Shown here piece by piece: positions 9,902 through 19,650 of a DNA stretch of 64,000 nt (within the stretch, counting starts at the first letter, position 1; every line of letters starts with the position of its first letter). Where the stretch lies: NCBI GenBank assembly GCA_025350565.1, contig JANXXO010000066.1, positions 18,550 through 82,549 of the forward strand, in the 5' to 3' direction. Source of the DNA: Acidimicrobiaceae bacterium (GTDB lineage Bacteria > Actinomycetota > Acidimicrobiia > Acidimicrobiales > RAAP-2). The notes beneath the pieces are model-generated. The model saw only the letters and a list, made by a program, of their open reading frames with translations. It was not told the origin of the DNA and made no database searches. A program made the translations under genes and the position numbers.

Positions 9902-10509
9902 GTGCTGCTCCTTGTTATGGGTGAGTTGAGAACGTAGTTGGCGAACATGTCGACGACGTCGTCGATGAGGCGCTGCCATCGGTCTCCACCGGGATCGTTG
10001 GCCAGTTGCTGGGACGCGAGGCCGCTGACCAGCGCCGTCCATAGATCGAAGTGGGCTGGATTGGTGATCCCCGAAGCGACGAACCACTCGCGCGAACGCT
10101 CAACTACCTCGATGGCCAGGGCGTAGGACTCGGGGGAGGGCTCGAAATCCGGAATCGTTCGCTGGAACATCAGTTGAAACCGGGCGGCGTCTTGCGCGCC
10201 GAACTGTACGAACACGGTCGCCAACCGATGGAGCAGTGCCCGAAGTTCCGTTGGCACTTCTTCGGAATCCATTTCATCGAGCAGCGCGAGATTGCCCTGC
10301 GCGAACATCGCGTCGTAGATCTCATTCTTGGAATCGAAGTACCAGTACAACGACGGTGCTCGCATTCCCACCTGGGCAGCGATGTCTCTGAGCGCCAACC
10401 CAGACAATCCGTTCTGTCGAACCAATCCCCATGAAGCCTCCACGATCTCCGATCGCGTCGCCAAATGTCGTTCGTCGCGTCGATTTCGCGTTGGACTATC
10501 TATCACCAT
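9898..10509 (-). CDS. TetR/AcrR family transcriptional regulator
   Basis: ATRSEIVEASWGLVRQNGLSGLALRDIAAQVGMRAPSLYWYFDSKNEIYDAMF. Confidence 0.9.
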   Translation of the reverse strand: MVIDSPTRNRRDERHLATRSEIVEASWGLVRQNGLSGLALRDIAAQVGMRAPSLYWYFDSKNEIYDAMFAQGNLALLDEMDSEEVPTELRALLHRLATVFVQFGAQDAARFQLMFQRTIPDFEPSPESYALAIEVVERSREWFVASGITNPAHFDLWTALVSGLASQQLANDPGGDRWQRLIDDVVDMFANYVLNSPITRSST

Positions 10510-10689
10510 TAGTTGTGTCTAACATAGTACGAGCTAACTAGCAAGTACCAATGTAACCAATTTTGATGGTGCGCGACGCAATGCACACCGATGAATGATT
10601 CGCTTCTTCCGCCGCCAGTGCTGAATTGCGGATCTTCAATTCCTGGGCTTCCGACACAAGGCGTCGTCGAGCTAGCGCCAGTGCCCGCT

Positions 10690-10985
10690 GCCCAACCCGT
10701 TTTGGGCGAAGTAACGTCCCTGCCCCGCAGAACGTGCGCGCGACGAAGAATCACGACTTCGGCTTCGAGCTCGCGAATACGCCGACGAGCTTTCATCAGT
10801 TCTGTCGACTCCTTCGTCGTCGGGCCGGCAATTCGCCGCGGTCGATGCGATCTTGTTTCACCCAGTTGTAATTGGTGGTCGTCGTAACGTCGAGATTGTG
10901 GGCAGTCTTGGTCACCGAACACCCTGATCTCACGAGCACGATTGCTCAACACACGAAACTCCGCGGGATTGGACGTGGGCATGAT
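10690..10985 (-). pseudogene. IS3-family transposase OrfA relic (frameshifted)
   Basis: MPTSNPAEFR in one frame, SVTKTAHNLDVTTTTNYNWVKQDRIDRGELP in another, then GPTTKESTELMKARRRIRELEAEVVILRR back in the first. Confidence 0.85.
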
Positions 10986-11298
10986 TTTGCCTTCCACTGG
11001 GGCCCAATTTCGGCAAACGGTAAAAGCGACAAAACCCAGCGCAGGTCAGAGACTCCAGGAAATCCCGGCCGCCTCAGGGCGTGGGATTGACGTTCACGGT
11101 GGCGCTAACGGTCGCCGACGATTGCTGGAGCGTTACGAGAACATTGAACCCATGAGGTGTTTCTCGTGACCTGGCTGCGCGACGCTCGAGACCGAAGAGA
11201 GCGCGCGCGGCGGTAAGTTGGTGGTGGGTCTCCAGGTAACCAGAAGAACGAGACGCGAATAGTCGCCGTTCGTTGAGTAAGCGGAAAGATGGCGCAGC

Positions 11299-14200
11299 AT
11301 GGCGAAGCACCCTTCGGAGGCGACCGACCTCGCTGAATTCTTTGAACTCTCACCGAATCTTCTTGTCGTCGCGACGACCGAAGGAGTGGTGGAGAAAATC
11401 AATGAGGCTTGGAACGAGCTGCTCGGGTGGACCGTCGCCAACCTTCGTTCCAGCTCCTTGCTCGACCTCGTGCACCCCGACGATCTCGAGCGCACCGTCG
11501 AGGAGCTCGCGAAATTATCCGAGAACCACGCCGGAGTTCGCGGCTTGGAGGTTCGCATTCGCGCGGCCGACGGCACGTACCGCTGGTTCGAATGGACCGC
11601 GCGCCAACGTCACGGCAAGGTGATGGCCAGTGGCACCGACGTCTCGACACGAGCCGGCAGTCGCGTGGCCTTCGGCGAAAGTCTGGAAACCACGAAAGCT
11701 ATCTTCGATGCGGCCCTCGACACCATCGTGATCATCGACCGCGAACTGACCATTCTGGAGACGAGCCCCGCGAGTGAACTCCTGCACGGCTACCCGGCGT
11801 CGGCGCGGGTGGGCCGCTCGGTTCTGGCAATTATCCACCCCGACGACGCCGTGGCTTTTCACGAATCAATTGCGCACGCCTTCGAGGAAGGCGGTGCCGT
11901 CATCCTCGACCTGCGTATTCGGCACGTTGACGGACATTTCGTGCCGGTCGAGGTGCGCGGCCGGGCCTTGCACAGCAACGAAGGGCCGCCGACGCGACTA
12001 ATTTTCATTGCTCGCGACAATTCAGAAGCCGTGGCCTCGAGAGCCGCCCTCAGTGAAAGTCAGGCCACCACCAAGGCCATCTTCGAAGCGGCGGTCGACG
12101 GCATCGTGATGATCAATCGCGATTTTGAAGTGGTGGTCGCCAACTCCGCGAGTGAACGCATGTACGGACGTTCGGCGGGCGAACGCGTCGGCCAACCGAC
12201 GCTCGAGATTGTCCATCCCGATGACGTGGCCAAAGTGGCCGAAGCGGCTTCGCGGCTCTTCACCGGCAGCGACATCGTGACCATTCGTTACCGCGTTCGC
12301 CACGCCAATGGTCAATGGGTGAAGTTGGAATCGAGAGGACAAGGGCTCCCGAATCCCGACGGGCCAACGAACCTCGCCGTCTTCATCGCCCGCGACATCT
12401 CAAACGCGGTCGAGGCCGAAGAGGCACTCGCCGCAAGTCACGAAACCACGCAGGCAATTTTGCGGGCGGCACCCGATTCCATAATCATGATTGACCGAGA
12501 CCTCAACATCCTTGACGCCAGTCCCGGGACGGAGCGCATCTACGGCCTGACACCCGCGCAGCGTCAGGGCAGAAGTGCGCTGAACACCGTGCATTCCGAC
12601 GACCGGGACCGCGTCGAAACGGCCCTCCGTCAATTCTTTCGCGACGGCCAAAGGGAACTGTTCGCCATCCGGTTTCGTGCCCTGCACGCCGACGGACATG
12701 CGCTGGTCATTGAGGCTCGAGGACTGCTCCTGCACGACTCGGAGGGCGACGCACAGCGCGCGGTCATCGTCGCGCGCGATATTTCGGAGTCGGTCGCAGC
12801 GGAAGCGGCACTAGCCGAGAGCGTCGCCAAGATGGTCGCGATTCTTGAAGCGGCACCCGACTCCATTACCATGATTGACCAGGACTTCTGCCTCGTCGAA
12901 TCGAGTCCCGGTACGGAAAGAATGTTCGGCGTCGGTCAGGATGAGCATCGGGGTCAGTTGATTTACAACCTGGTACTGGACGAGGACCAGCCCGTCGTCG
13001 TCGGCGCCCTCACGCGCTTGTTCTCGTCGGGCGACCATGACACCATCACCGTGCGTTTTCGTGCGTGGCGAGCAGACGGCACTTGGATGCGCGTCGAAAC
13101 CCGGGGCCGACTGCTGCAATCGGGCGACGAAAAGGACCTTCGCGCGGTGTTGGTTTCGCGCGACATCACCGAAGAGTTCACGGCTCAAGAAGCGATGAAG
13201 GAGGCGATGGAAGCGGCAGAACAGGCCAACCAGGCCAAGTCGGACTTCATGTCGCGCATGAGCCACGAACTGCGCACGCCGCTCAATTCGGTGCTCGGGT
13301 TCTCGCAAATCCTGCAAATGGAGTTGACCTCCGTCGACCAGCGCAACCTCGTCGATCACATCTTCAAGTCCGGTTCCCACCTGCTCGATCTGATCAATGA
13401 GGTGCTGGACATTTCGCGCGTCGAATCGGGGCACATCAACGTCCTGCTGGAAGCGGTTTCGCTGGCCGAAGTCGTGGCCGAATGTGTTCGCATCGTTTCC
13501 CCCCGTGCCGATGAGCTGAACATCTCGCTCGACGTGAACGAAGGAATTGATCTTCTGGTACTCGCCGATAGACAGCGACTCACTCAAGTGATACTGAATC
13601 TCTTAACGAACGCCATCAAGTTCAACAGCGACGCCGGCACCGTGCGGGTGAACGCTGAGCGCTCCGGTGAGGTCGTGCGTCTCTCGGTCACCGACTCCGG
13701 ATCTGGCATTGAGCCATCGCTACAGCCTCGTCTCTTCACCGCCTTTGATCGGTTGGACGCTGACCGCAAAGGTATTGAAGGGACTGGTCTTGGTCTCGCG
13801 CTCTCGAAAAGTCTGATGGAGGCCATCGGTGGTTCCATAGGCGTTGAGAGCGCGCCGGGCGCCGGATCGACCTTTTGGATTGAGTTACCTTCGAGCGCTC
13901 TCGAACGTAGTGCCGTGACCTCCAGTACGCTCACCACGCTTCCGCAGCGTTCCGCCGCAGCGGAAGCCACGATCCTCTATATCGAGGACAACGTTGCCAA
14001 CGTCCATCTCGTCGATCGACTGCTCTCGGATCGGCCCTTGGTGCACCTGGTCACTTCCCTCACCGGTGGACTGGGCATAGAGCTCGCCCAGCAACTCGTG
14101 CCGGCGCTGATCCTCCTTGACGTCCACCTTCCCGACCGGCACGGTTTTGACGTCCTACAACGACTCCGGGCCAATCCCCGCACGGCCTCGATTCCCGTCA

Positions 14201-14340
14201 TCGTGCTCTCGGCCGACGCGACCGAGTGGCAGACCAGTCGATTTCTCGAAGCGGGAGCGAGCGGCTATCTCACGAAGCCGTTCGATCTGCATCGACTGCT
14301 CGAGGTCCTCGACGAGTTCTTGGGCGCTCTCGAAGGCTGA
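11299..14340 (+). CDS. multi-PAS hybrid sensor histidine kinase with C-terminal receiver domain
   Basis: 1013 aa; five PAS units (HPDD motifs), SHELRTPLNSVLGF H-box, GTGLGLALSKSLMEAIGG ATPase, REC domain ILYIEDN...LILLDVHLPDRHGFDVL...YLTKPFD. Confidence 0.93.
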   Translation: MAKHPSEATDLAEFFELSPNLLVVATTEGVVEKINEAWNELLGWTVANLRSSSLLDLVHPDDLERTVEELAKLSENHAGVRGLEVRIRAADGTYRWFEWTARQRHGKVMASGTDVSTRAGSRVAFGESLETTKAIFDAALDTIVIIDRELTILETSPASELLHGYPASARVGRSVLAIIHPDDAVAFHESIAHAFEEGGAVILDLRIRHVDGHFVPVEVRGRALHSNEGPPTRLIFIARDNSEAVASRAALSESQATTKAIFEAAVDGIVMINRDFEVVVANSASERMYGRSAGERVGQPTLEIVHPDDVAKVAEAASRLFTGSDIVTIRYRVRHANGQWVKLESRGQGLPNPDGPTNLAVFIARDISNAVEAEEALAASHETTQAILRAAPDSIIMIDRDLNILDASPGTERIYGLTPAQRQGRSALNTVHSDDRDRVETALRQFFRDGQRELFAIRFRALHADGHALVIEARGLLLHDSEGDAQRAVIVARDISESVAAEAALAESVAKMVAILEAAPDSITMIDQDFCLVESSPGTERMFGVGQDEHRGQLIYNLVLDEDQPVVVGALTRLFSSGDHDTITVRFRAWRADGTWMRVETRGRLLQSGDEKDLRAVLVSRDITEEFTAQEAMKEAMEAAEQANQAKSDFMSRMSHELRTPLNSVLGFSQILQMELTSVDQRNLVDHIFKSGSHLLDLINEVLDISRVESGHINVLLEAVSLAEVVAECVRIVSPRADELNISLDVNEGIDLLVLADRQRLTQVILNLLTNAIKFNSDAGTVRVNAERSGEVVRLSVTDSGSGIEPSLQPRLFTAFDRLDADRKGIEGTGLGLALSKSLMEAIGGSIGVESAPGAGSTFWIELPSSALERSAVTSSTLTTLPQRSAAAEATILYIEDNVANVHLVDRLLSDRPLVHLVTSLTGGLGIELAQQLVPALILLDVHLPDRHGFDVLQRLRANPRTASIPVIVLSADATEWQTSRFLEAGASGYLTKPFDLHRLLEVLDEFLGALEG

Positions 14341-14458
14341 CCAACGGGCCAGTTTTGAAGCAGGAAAGCAGTCTCGTGTCTGCATTTTCCTTTCTACGCG
14401 ACGAACGACGAAGTTCGACGTGCGTCCGCCATGAAGAACGTAACCCTCGGTCGCTGTC

Positions 14459-14935
14459 TCATTTTGAAGGTTCATTGGCTCGACGTTCTTGAAAGAAGGT
14501 GTGCAACAACATGGCTGATTCCTCCGCCAACACGCCGTAGGTGAGTGAAGCCTCATGCAAGAGTCGGGGGTCGTTCAAGACGTTGTAGCGTGATCCGACG
14601 GCGCCGGCCTTCTCGTCGAGTGCGCCGATCACCACGCGTCGAACGCGTGCGTTGAGTAAGGCGCCCGCGCACATGACGCAGGGTTCGAGGGTGACGTAGG
14701 CCGTTACCTCGTCCATTCGCCACGTCGGGCGCGACATCGCGGCGTCGCGAAGGGCCACGAGTTCCGCGTGCGCGGTCGAATCCCGGTCGAGTTCTCGACG
14801 ATTCTCGCCCACGCCGATGACCGCCCCGTGTTCGACGAGCACACAGCCCACCGGCACGTCATCGTGGGCCGCCGCCACCTTGGCAAAATCGAGGGCCGCC
14901 CGCATGAAAAGTTCGTCGTGCTCGATGTTCTCCAT
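14459..14935 (-). CDS. tadA: tRNA adenosine(34) deaminase
   Basis: HAELVAL and PCVMCAGALLNARVRRVV zinc-deaminase motifs; likely start MENIEHDELFMRAAL. The longer ORF runs into tRNA-Ser. Confidence 0.9.
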   Translation of the reverse strand: MENIEHDELFMRAALDFAKVAAAHDDVPVGCVLVEHGAVIGVGENRRELDRDSTAHAELVALRDAAMSRPTWRMDEVTAYVTLEPCVMCAGALLNARVRRVVIGALDEKAGAVGSRYNVLNDPRLLHEASLTYGVLAEESAMLLHTFFQERRANEPSK

Positions 14936-15016
14936 CACGCTGACTTTAGAGAGTTGCCGGCGCTCCAACGAATCACCGGGAAAGGGCCACGGAGAGGTCG
15001 TTGTAGAGTGGTCAAC

Positions 15017-15105
15017 GGAGGGGTGCGAGAGCGGCCGAATCGGGCAGTCTCGAAAACTGCTGTGTCTTATGGGCACCGTGGGTTCAAATCCCACCTCCTC
15101 CGCCA
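15017..15105 (+). tRNA. tRNA-Ser (anticodon CGA)
   Basis: GGAGGGG acceptor, GCAGTCT-CGA-AAACTGC anticodon arm, long variable arm, T-arm and CCA shared with the first tRNA-Ser. Confidence 0.95.
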
Positions 15106-15110
15106 GCAGG

Positions 15111-15137
15111 AACGGGTGACTTCGGTCACCCGTTTTC
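15111..15137 (+). terminator. intrinsic terminator downstream of tRNA-Ser(CGA)
   Basis: Perfect hairpin AACGGGTGAC-TTCG-GTCACCCGTT followed by TTTC. Confidence 0.85.
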
Positions 15138-15214
15138 TGTTCCCGTGGACTTCGTCAAGCGGAGAAGTACAATTGGGGTGTCCGACGCCATCTGCGTCGT
15201 CTGAGGAGAGTGCC

Positions 15215-16552
15215 ATGGTTTCGTCAATCGATTCGTCAGTGGGAACTGAGCGCAAGGTCGTCACCGAACTTCCGGGACCGAAGAGTCGAGCGCTGCACGA
15301 GCGGCGCCAGGCCGCCGTGAGCGCCGGTCTGACCACAGGATTCCCTATCTACATCGAGCGCGCTCACGGGGCGATTCTCCAAGACGTCGACGGGAATCAG
15401 ATCCTCGACCTCGGTTCGGGCATCGCCGTGGTGTCAATTGGTCACGCCGTACCCGAACTAATTGACGCCGTCAGCACGCAGGTCGCGGCCTTCACCCATA
15501 CCTGCTTCATGGTCACTCCTTACCAGGGCTACGTCGAAGTCTGCGAAGAACTGAACGCTCTCACGCCGGGCACGCACGCTAAGACGAGCGCCCTCTTCAA
15601 CTCCGGTTCCGAGGCCGTGGAGAACGCGGTCAAGATCGCGCGTCTGGCTACGGGCCGTCAGGCGATCGTCGTCTTCGACCACGCCTACCACGGTCGCACC
15701 AACCTCACGATGGCTCTCACCGCCAAGAACATGCCCTACAAGGACCGCTTCGGTCCCTTCGCGCCCGAGATCTATCGCGTACCGATGAGTTACCCCTTCC
15801 TCGACGGCCGTACGGGCGCCGAAGCGGCGGCGCTAGCCATCCAAGAGATTGAGACCCAGGTCGGCGCCCACAACGTGGCGGCCCTGCTCATCGAACCGGT
15901 GCAAGGCGAAGGTGGCTTCGTCGTACCGGCCGAAGGCTTCTTACCGGCCCTCTCGCAGTGGACCACGAAGCACGGCGTGGTCTTCATCGCCGACGAGATC
16001 CAGTCGGGCTTTTGTCGCACCGGTGACTGGTTCGCCGTGAACCACGAGGGCGTTATTCCCGACATCGTCACCACGGCCAAGGGGTTGGCCGGCGGGATGC
16101 CCTTGGCGGGCGTGACCGGTCGAGCGGAACTGATGAACGCGGTGCACGAAGGGGGACTCGGTGGTACCTACGGGGGCAATCCCGTGGCCACGGCCGCCGC
16201 GCTCGCCACCATCAAGACGATGCGCGAACGCAACCTGCTCCAACGCGCTCGCGAACTCGGTGACGTGATCACCGCGAGCCTTCGTGCTCTGCAAGAGGAC
16301 GTCGCCATCATTGGCGACGTGCGAGGTCGTGGCGCCATGATCGCCATGGAGCTGGTCATGCCCGGCACGAAACTGCCCAACGCCGCCGCGGCCAAGGCGA
16401 TTGTCCAGTACTGCAATCAGCAGGGTGTCATCGCCTTGTCCTGCGGCACCGCGGGCAACGTCATACGACTCTTGCCGCCGCTGGTGATTACCGACGAACA
16501 ACTTGCGGACGGGCTCGGCGTGCTCGCCGACGCGACCAGAGCCGCCAGCTAA
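15215..16552 (+). CDS. gabT: 4-aminobutyrate aminotransferase (class III PLP aminotransferase)
   Basis: MVSSIDSSVGTERKVVTELPGPKSRALHERR...DEIQSGFCRTGDWFAV...VTTAKGLAGGMPLAGVTGR. Confidence 0.92.
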   Translation: MVSSIDSSVGTERKVVTELPGPKSRALHERRQAAVSAGLTTGFPIYIERAHGAILQDVDGNQILDLGSGIAVVSIGHAVPELIDAVSTQVAAFTHTCFMVTPYQGYVEVCEELNALTPGTHAKTSALFNSGSEAVENAVKIARLATGRQAIVVFDHAYHGRTNLTMALTAKNMPYKDRFGPFAPEIYRVPMSYPFLDGRTGAEAAALAIQEIETQVGAHNVAALLIEPVQGEGGFVVPAEGFLPALSQWTTKHGVVFIADEIQSGFCRTGDWFAVNHEGVIPDIVTTAKGLAGGMPLAGVTGRAELMNAVHEGGLGGTYGGNPVATAAALATIKTMRERNLLQRARELGDVITASLRALQEDVAIIGDVRGRGAMIAMELVMPGTKLPNAAAAKAIVQYCNQQGVIALSCGTAGNVIRLLPPLVITDEQLADGLGVLADATRAAS

Positions 16553-17703
16553 CTCACACAACTTTGCGTCGACGGTCTCGCGGTTGAGGACGCGCGCGCC
16601 AGGTCGCGCGCGACGACATCAGCTGGTATGGCGTACGCGGTATCGGGCTGGCTCGTCGATTTCGAGACCACGAGGCCGGCGGCGCCTTGATTCCCAATGA
16701 GGAGTGGACTGCCGGAGTTACCCGGTTCAATGACGGCCGTGAGCACGAGCAAAGTGCGCGTGAACACCGTCTTGTTGTAGATGTCGCGCGACTGCGCGGT
16801 GATCTCTCCGTTCACGAAGGCCGGTGTGCCGGTTCGAGTCCCGTTCAAGGGGAAGCCGACGATGGTGCCGGGGGTCGCCGCCACCGGGACGTGCGAACCG
16901 AAATGCAGGGCCACTTCGTTGAGTGACGGCACGCGAAGAATGGCGACGTCGTTCACCGGGTCGAACAACGCCACCTGTGCCATCGCCCCTCCCACGCTCA
17001 CGTGGGTCGCGCCCGCCACCACGTGCGCATTGGTCACCGCCCAGTGTGCCGTCACGAAGAAGGCGGTGCCCTGATGTTCGAGCGTGCACCCCGTCGCGAA
17101 GACCTTTTGCACGTTGGAGGGACCTTTGAGATCGGAAATGCTCGCCCCGAGCTCGGACGACGGCACGCTCTGGCGCAAGGACGGCGAAACAATACTGGTG
17201 AAGACGTTGGGTAAATCGGCGTTGCGAATCAGTGACTGCAACTGCGCCTCGGCCGCAGGCACCGTGGGCAGCACCTTGTCGAGTCCGGCGATGATCCGCG
17301 AACTCTGGATCCCGGTCGTGACCGAGCCCCACGACGTCGACACGAGGAGCGCGGCCACGAGCCACACCGTGAGGAGGGCTCCGCCCACTCCCACGGCCAC
17401 GCCGGCGGCCGAGTCAACCATTCCCAGTTTGATCAAATCGATTGATTTGCGGATGATTGAACCGAGCAGGTGACCCGCGAAGGAACCGAGAAAGGCGGCC
17501 ACGAGCACAATGGCCAGCGCCAACACGGGACGCCATCCGGCGTGCGTGAGTCTCGAGGAGAGCGAGGGGGCGATCGAGATGCCGAGGTAGAAACCGCCAA
17601 TGAAACCAAGCCAACCGAGTACCTGACGAATCGCCCCTTGGAACCACCCGCGAATCGCCGCCACCACCACGAGTGCCACGATGACGACGTCGACCCAATC
17701 CAC
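16549..17703 (-). CDS. MarP-like membrane serine protease (CvpA-type membrane domain plus trypsin-like domain)
   Basis: MDWVDVVIVALVVVAAIRGWFQGAIRQVLGWLGFIGG; VTAHWAVTNAHVV, FDPVNDVAILRV, EPGNSGSPLL. Confidence 0.88.
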   Translation of the reverse strand: MDWVDVVIVALVVVAAIRGWFQGAIRQVLGWLGFIGGFYLGISIAPSLSSRLTHAGWRPVLALAIVLVAAFLGSFAGHLLGSIIRKSIDLIKLGMVDSAAGVAVGVGGALLTVWLVAALLVSTSWGSVTTGIQSSRIIAGLDKVLPTVPAAEAQLQSLIRNADLPNVFTSIVSPSLRQSVPSSELGASISDLKGPSNVQKVFATGCTLEHQGTAFFVTAHWAVTNAHVVAGATHVSVGGAMAQVALFDPVNDVAILRVPSLNEVALHFGSHVPVAATPGTIVGFPLNGTRTGTPAFVNGEITAQSRDIYNKTVFTRTLLVLTAVIEPGNSGSPLLIGNQGAAGLVVSKSTSQPDTAYAIPADVVARDLARASSTARPSTQSCVS

Positions 17704-17807
17704 GTCAAAAGCGTAGACCTCACCCAGGACCGTTTCAGTCGAGGAAATGAATGTTCGATAAGTAGCATGAAGGGGGCGATGTACGCCACCGCGACGGCAA
17801 GGAACGC

Positions 17808-18863
17808 ATGAGCCGAGTATCCAACTCTCCGCTGGTTGCGGCGCGCGGTGGGCTCGCCGCTGTGGCGAGTGCGCTCGTGCTCGCCGCGTGTGGATCAGCG
17901 ACGTCGACCGCGGTCGTGCAGCGTGTCGGTGGGGTGCCCTCGATCAGTCTTTCCGTCCCGTTGTCGGTGGTGGCCTGCACCACCACCAATACGTGCGTCG
18001 CCGTTGGTACCTCGGTGACCTCCGTCGGTCCCACGTCGGTGGGAGAGGTGCGAGCACCCACCGGCGGGTGGAAAGTCATCGCGACCCCGAGCGCTGACCC
18101 ATCGGCGACCCTCACGTCATCGTCGTGTTGGAACTCCGGCTGTCTCTTCGGCGGCTTGACCTCCACCGGCGACCTCTTTTGGCACTACGACGAATCGTCG
18201 CAATCGGTGAGTGCGGTCACCACGCCACCTCACTCGCTCGGCGTGAAAGGCGTGAGTTGCTACGCCTCGTTGTCGTGCGCAGCGGTCGACACCCTCCACA
18301 ACGACGTCGCGCGTTTCCTCACCACGACCGATGGCGGAGTGACCTGGACGCCCCAAAGCCATCTCGTCATGAACGCTGGCGCCCAAGTCAGTGCCTTCAC
18401 CTGTGCCAGCGAACTCTCGTGCATGGTGGTGGGCAGTCTCCAGCACGGTGTCGTGGTCTACGTCACGAACGATGGTGGCACGACCTGGGTCACCCGCACG
18501 ACCGACCCCACCTCGACCTGGTCACAGTTGACCTCGCTCGACTGTCAGCGCACCGACTGCGTCGCACTGGCGGACCTGCGCAGTGGCTGGCACGTCGTGC
18601 GCACCCACAACTTTGGTACGTCCTGGCGACGCGGTGGGGCGGTCCAGGCACTCTCGTACCTGGCGTGCTCGTCGATCAACACGTGCGTCGCCGCGGGACA
18701 GAAGGATCAAACGTCCGGTGCGGCGTGGATCGCCACCGTCGACTCGTCGAACGTCGCACCGCTCCCGCTGAACTACGTACCCTCGCGCATCATCAGCGTG
18801 TCGTGTGGCAAGAAGATCTGCGCCGCCATTGCCAATACCACGGTGATGGCCCTTCGCCCCTAG
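17808..18863 (+). CDS. secreted lipoprotein with seven Cys-paired beta-propeller-like repeats
   Basis: Lipobox-like LVLAACGSA; repeated C-x4/5-C-x-A/V segments and Asp-box-like TDGGVTW/NDGGTTW. Confidence 0.7.
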   Translation: MSRVSNSPLVAARGGLAAVASALVLAACGSATSTAVVQRVGGVPSISLSVPLSVVACTTTNTCVAVGTSVTSVGPTSVGEVRAPTGGWKVIATPSADPSATLTSSSCWNSGCLFGGLTSTGDLFWHYDESSQSVSAVTTPPHSLGVKGVSCYASLSCAAVDTLHNDVARFLTTTDGGVTWTPQSHLVMNAGAQVSAFTCASELSCMVVGSLQHGVVVYVTNDGGTTWVTRTTDPTSTWSQLTSLDCQRTDCVALADLRSGWHVVRTHNFGTSWRRGGAVQALSYLACSSINTCVAAGQKDQTSGAAWIATVDSSNVAPLPLNYVPSRIISVSCGKKICAAIANTTVMALRP

Positions 18864-18958
18864 ACCCTTCTCGGCGGTGACCGTGACGGCGCCCCTGCCC
18901 GCTCGGTTCGCGCCCACGACGCCGCCACGTCCCGGCTCCACAAGGACTCCCTTTCGCG

Positions 18959-19600
18959 GTGTGCGAGGCTGGCGAGGTGAGTTCGCTAGCTTCGAGTCCC
19001 GTGCCGCCCGGCTGGTACCCCGATCCCGGCGGTGACCGTCAGTGGCGAGTGTGGACCGGGGCGCAGTGGTCGTCCGTGACGCGTCCCTACGGGGAACTCG
19101 CTACCCCGCGCAGTCTGGTCGCCGATTTACCGCTCATCCAAGCCCTGCGACGACTGCTTCGCTTCGGCATCGCGGGTACCTACGCCGGCCTTGGCGTGCT
19201 GGTGAGCGTGCTCGCGCACTGGCCCGGCACGGCCAACCCCGTGCCCGAATGGTTTGGCGTCGCGGCGTCCAGCGTCGCGGTCGCACTGCTACTCCTCGGT
19301 GCGGTGAGTTTCGCCTTCGCCGGACGCGAGCTCGAGGGTCGATGGGAGCCGTGGGCGTTCGTTCCCGGCATCAACGTGCTCATGGTCAACGCACTCGTCT
19401 CGAAGCGACTGAACGGCCAGCCGCTTCGCCGGGTCTGGGCCGATGGGCTTCTCATCGTCTTCTTCGTCGTGTGGTTTCGCACGGAGCCGTGGCTCTGCGT
19501 CGCACCCATGATCGTGGCCGTGGGACAGTCGCGTTGGATCACCGCACTCCTCGATCACCTGGTGAATTCGACGTCGCCGAGCACGTCCACCGCGCTTTAG
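18959..19600 (+). CDS. DUF2510-containing membrane protein
   Basis: PPGWYPDPGGDRQWRVWTGAQWSSVTRPY followed by predicted transmembrane segments. Confidence 0.75.
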   Translation: MCEAGEVSSLASSPVPPGWYPDPGGDRQWRVWTGAQWSSVTRPYGELATPRSLVADLPLIQALRRLLRFGIAGTYAGLGVLVSVLAHWPGTANPVPEWFGVAASSVAVALLLLGAVSFAFAGRELEGRWEPWAFVPGINVLMVNALVSKRLNGQPLRRVWADGLLIVFFVVWFRTEPWLCVAPMIVAVGQSRWITALLDHLVNSTSPSTSTAL

Positions 19601-19650
19601 GATGGCTGCAAAGACGAGGGTGGGTTCACCCGGATACGAGGAGACGCACC

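Noticed and set aside
14768-15214. 594-aa ORF extension upstream of gabT
   Set aside because: It reads through tRNA-Ser(CGA) and its terminator; the aminotransferase homology starts near 15215
19042-19650. 5' extension of the FABP/nitrobindin-like ORF (391 aa)
   Set aside because: Overlaps the DUF2510 gene in another frame; the Arg-rich translation is a high-GC artefact
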